A stretch of 64,000 bases of DNA, from contig CM043945.1 in NCBI GenBank assembly GCA_014529385.2, positions 2,824,312 to 2,888,311 on the forward strand. Direction: 5' to 3'. The stretch comes from Adiantum capillus-veneris. Taxonomy: Eukaryota; Streptophyta; Polypodiopsida; Polypodiales; Pteridaceae. Both the position numbers and the translations under genes were made by a program. Of this stretch, positions 60,630 through 64,000 are shown piece by piece. A model generated the notes under the pieces. It worked only from the letters and a program-made list of their open reading frames with translations, was not told the DNA's origin and made no database searches. Each line of letters begins with the position of its first letter. The stretch's first letter is position 1.

Positions 60630-62170
60630 TTAAGAAACTCTATAAGGAGGTTTGTTAGGCGATGAACTTCCTGGAAGAAGTTCAATTGCATGGTCATCAT
60701 TAACTCGTTTAGGAGGTAGCTCACAAGGGATGTCGTCAATAAAGACATCTTGAAACCCCTTGAGAAAATTGGATAACTCTAATTCCTTTTGGTTGCTTTT
60801 ATTTTCTTTTGCTAAAGCATTAGGTTCATTTTGAGAATCTTTAATAAAAATCATGTACACGAAAATAGAGCTCTTTATTGACTTGTTGAAAGCTGGTGTA
60901 TGTACAATGGGTACAATGTTACCCATTTCCATAGCATCTATATACATATCTTTTTCCCTGAACTTAAAGGAGATTCTCCTTTTAGGGAATTTAACATTGG
61001 CAGCCAGGCGATCAAACCATGGTGTCCCTAGGATTACATCCTCATGCTTGAGAGGAGAGATAAAGAAGTCCTCTCTGTCCACATAGCTTTGGACATGGAG
61101 CCTCAATTTCCCGATTAAGGGAGTGACTGAAGCTTCTTGCCCCTTGAAAGCAATGTTTGCGGGTAGAACATCTCCCATCTCATAGGCTTGTATGCCTAGC
61201 TTGGTGGCCAACTCTATAGATATAAAATTGTGAGTAGAACCAGGGTCAAAGAGAATAAAAGCATTACGTTCTCTTACCTTTCCCCAAGCATGGCATAGAG
61301 GAGATCCTTTGTGGTGAGTTTCCTCCTCTTGGATTTTGACCAAGGTAGCTCTAGGAGGATCATGATGGATGTTCTTTTGGAGACAAGCGCGGTACGCATG
61401 CCCTTGTTTGCCGCACTTGAAACACCGGTTATCCTTGCGATAATGCTCAAGCTCTTCAGGAGAGAGTTTGTTTTTACCTTTGTAAACTCCCTTGTCTTTA
61501 GCTTTGTTGGAGTTACCCTTAGGAGACTTTTGGACATTGTCCTTCCCCTTAGGCTCGTTGGAACCCTTGTTTTCCGTGGGCTTATTATTTCTTTTAGCCC
61601 CCGTTTGGAAATTGATTCGAGAGACCACCATAGTATGGTGTATTACCGCCGATATGGTGCATGGCCTTTCGGAGTTGACATACTCCGCCATTTCTTCGGT
61701 TAAGCCCGCACAAAATTGTTGCTTTTGCTCTCCAAAATCCAACTTTTTGAAGACAGTGGCTTTGAGTTGTAGGTCCCAAAACTTGTCTACATATTTGTCG
61801 ATGGATTCACAGGGAGAGAGCTTCAAGCTTCGCCACTCGGTGAGTACTTTGTCTTTGGCATCGGTGGCCAAAAACTGCTTCATAATGGAATCTCTTAAAG
61901 CTTTCCATGTTTGTGGAGCTTCACCATTGGCCCGTAGGCTAGACCACCATTGCCTGACAGACTTTTGAAAGTGCATAGCTACATGGAGTAGCTTAGAGGA
62001 CTCCATGAAGCCCTCATCTCCGAACGCTGCATCAAATTGTTGGATAAAGGCCAAGACTTTGTCCGTAGCACCAAAGGTGCCATCATAGGTAAGGAAAGAG
62101 ATGCTCTTCCCTCCCTCTTTGAACTTCTTGAGCTTGGATGACCTCTTCCACGCGGCATAGGATTTCCTAT
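60630..62170 (-). CDS. Element E Gag C-terminal part and protease
   Basis: Open from about 62170 in this frame (first Met 62054). Gag: FIQQFDAAFGDEGFMESSKL, VRQWWSSLRANGEAPQTWKA, EWRSLKLSPCESIDKYVDKF; zinc knuckle CFKCGKQGHAYRAC (about 61445-61405); protease with AFILFDPGSTHNFISIELAT (D-P-G) and DVILGTPWFDRLA. Ends at PYRVS before RT by a stop. Confidence 0.92.
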
Positions 62171-62183
62171 GGCCTCTTCTTTT

Positions 62184-62870
62184 TTATGAATCAAAGGTTG
62201 CACCATCACTTTCTTCAGAAGGTGAAGAATTTGAGGAAGATGGAGAAGAGGGTGACCTCTTTCTTGCCTTTTTCTTACCTTGATCTTTGTTGTCTTCACC
62301 ATCACTTTCATAAGAGGAAGAGGATGAAGAAGATGGAGAAGAGAGTGTCCTCTTTCTCGCCTTTTTCTTCTCTTGCTTTTTGTCATCCCTCTTTGAATTA
62401 TGGTGTGGAGAAGTGTGCAATGGTCTTCTTCGTTTTGGAGGTGATGGAGAGCGTTTAGCCCGCCGTCTTCGTGGAGCCATCTACGCCGAGGTGGCGGGAG
62501 ACTCACTTCTTTCTTGTTCCTTCGGTGGAGGCTCTTGAGTTCTCCTTTGGGAAGGAGATACATCATCAAGAAGTAAATTCTTGAGCCCTTTGTATGGATC
62601 CTCTTCTTCTTCCCGAATCGGAGAGAGATCTCTTTTGGAAGTCTCACAAGGAGGCTTCCTAGGTGTTCTCTCATCATGGTGGGGAGCTTGGAGAATCCCA
62701 TGAGCAGGGAGCTGCCATTGCACTTCACTTTGGAGAGATGGATTGCCCATGGCTTGTTGAAGCCTAAAAACAAGATAGTTAACAAGCATCGGGGCATCAT
62801 TAGTAGCTTGCTCATTAGCAAAATCAAAGTTATCAACATTAAATTCACTCTCTTTACTATTGTCAGCCAT
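62184..62870 (-). pseudogene. Element E Gag N-terminal part
   Basis: Two ORFs in one frame split by TAG (62481): MADNSKESEFNVDNFDFANE ... SPATSA, then MAPRRRRAKRSPSPPKRRRP with duplicated KKKARKR-(T/S)-SSPSSS blocks, an acidic/serine tail and a stop. A frameshift near 62180 leads to the next Gag segment. The Arg/Ser-rich duplicate blocks could serve nuclear import or RNA binding (inference). Confidence 0.75.
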
Positions 62871-63253
62871 TCTAACAACTTTTAGGTGTACTTTGGCACT
62901 TCAATCCCTAGTTGCTACTCCTCTTTACCCATTTAGAAAAAGCACTCAAGCTATTGTACCCGTGGCTCGAATACCATTAATTGCAAGGAATAGAAGAGAG
63001 GGTCGTTCAACACCAAAACAACACCGGCTCATGTCAAGCTTCTAATAGCTCAATAGTGGTTAAGCCAGATGCAAGCCCCGTAGGACTCCACTATTAAGAC
63101 CATAGCTCTCAACGATGATGCCCCGTTAACTACACGAAGACAGGTGCACTGCAAGGCTGAAAAATCCATATTCTACTTACTCACATGCAATTAATAATAC
63201 CAACCATTTATAGCTAGCTTGAGGACCTCCCTTCTTGAGCAAGAAAATAGAAA

Positions 63254-63271
63254 CCTTGTGCTCTGATACCA
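63254..63271 (-). promoter_or_regulatory. Element E primer-binding site (initiator Met tRNA)
   Basis: Minus strand TGGTATCAGAGCACAAGG, one base from the LTR end at 63273. Confidence 0.95.
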
Positions 63272-63272
63272 A

Positions 63273-64000
63273 TGTAGCATTTAATGGCCTAGTAACTTGT
63301 GTGTAGCGGAAATTAGCATAAACATAGTGAGCATTTCATTAGAATAGATTCCTAATGAGAATAACAAGAGTGCTTGGGTGGAGAGAGAGCAACAAAAAGC
63401 ATAACACCTAGTTAGATAGCATGAACAATACTTTCAAAAGAGAGAGAAATTAAGCTATCAACCATAGTTGAGGACCAGATTTGCATGGAGCCGGTCCCCC
63501 CTCCAAAAGGCTTTGTATTATGGTTTCTCCCATCAAGAGAGACATTGTACAATACAATTCTTTATGTTCCTTCAAGACTAGCCAGTGCAATGAAGATGGA
63601 AACTCCATGCACTAATCAAAACACTTATCAAACACAACATCGATTCCCTCACGGTCTCAGACCCAAGACCTCACACACCTTCGAAGATGGTGAGAGCTAG
63701 CGGGGTATGAGAGTAGATTGAGAGGAAGAAGGACTATTCTTACGAGAAAGATGTACATCTCCTCACATAATCACTCATATTAGCATAGCTTAGCTTAGTA
63801 AATAGCATGGTAGAGGAGATGAGCATGCATTGAAGCTTGGATCTTGGTTGGATTTGCATCACAAAGCCAAGAGTTGTTGGTGTAGGCCTCCCTTCTCACA
63901 AGCTTGGAGTAGGTGATAAGCTTTCCATTAAAGCTTGCGAAGAAAGAGAGAGTCTTCTTACTTCCACACATGAGTTGTGTGTGTGTGTGTGTGAGTCAAC
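63273..64000 (-). repeat. Element E right (5') LTR, truncated by the window
   Basis: TGTAGCATTTAATGGCCT onward, parallel to 55868. 728 bp are visible, ending in a (GT)n run at about 63977. Confidence 0.93.

Larger units (their letters stand above)
55868..64000 (-). mobile_element. Element E: Ty3/gypsy chromovirus, right LTR cut by the window end
   Basis: Left LTR from 55868, right LTR from 63273, initiator Met primer site 63254-63271, and Gag-Pol with a C-terminal chromodomain on the minus strand. Stops, frameshifts and an RT gap make it non-functional. The 5-bp target site right flank lies outside the window; the left flank is TGTTC if the edge is right. Confidence 0.93.

Noticed and set aside
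61311-62878. Long frames on either strand over Element E Gag (61311-61703, 61492-61968, 61979-62878)
   Set aside because: Shadows of the Gag frame, which has the zinc knuckle and the capsid motifs.
1-64000. tRNA genes suggested by TGGTATCAGAGC and TGGCGCC motifs
   Set aside because: These are primer-binding sites beside LTR edges; no cloverleaf around them.

Overview
This window reads as land-plant nuclear DNA built almost entirely of nested LTR retrotransposons. The evidence is Ty3/gypsy and Ty1/copia polyproteins on both strands, primer-binding sites matching plant initiator-Met and Asp tRNAs, TG...CA long terminal repeats with 5-bp target duplications, and (GA)n/(GT)n microsatellites. I see no intact host gene, rRNA, tRNA or CRISPR array. 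The species cannot be fixed from this sequence.

Layout. 1-12574: old debris (copia gag-protease, a shattered gypsy pol, a copia RT piece, several tandem duplications, a relic of an unusual accessory protein). 12575-23431: Element A, minus strand, complete with LTRs and target duplication GTGCT; it keeps gag, protease and a Trp-Ile-Pro-Lys repeat protein but lacks RT, RNase H and integrase, and carries a DEAD-box RNA helicase fragment near its 3' end. 23432-28539: debris (a short LTR, a gag relic, a gypsy integrase remnant, an LTR copy R1). 28535-47345: Element B, plus strand, 18.8 kb, target duplication GCAAG, inserted in R1. 47419-55232: decayed copia Element D, minus strand, split by the young, nearly intact copia Element C (47982-53523, target duplication CATTT). 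55868-64000: Element E, a minus-strand chromovirus whose right LTR runs off the window.

Elements A and B are relatives: similar Gag and protease, a tRNA-Asp-type primer site, similar 3' and internal polypurine tracts, similar LTR divergence (about 1.5% by eye), and the same unusual repeat. In B the coding order is Gag, protease 1, RT, gapped RNase H, a doubled HHCC module, integrase core, a second retropepsin-like domain, Trp-repeat region, internal polypurine tract, a second leader, then accessory ORF1/ORF2 with a long coiled coil. Both elements carry dispersed 24-bp perfect palindromes. The arm is AGACATCATACG in B and AGACATCCTACG in A, and the change is matched on the other arm so that symmetry is kept. 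In B the palindromes occur both before gag and before the accessory ORFs. I consider this the best candidate for an undescribed cis-acting system, with A as a plausible non-autonomous partner mobilised by B-like elements (inference).
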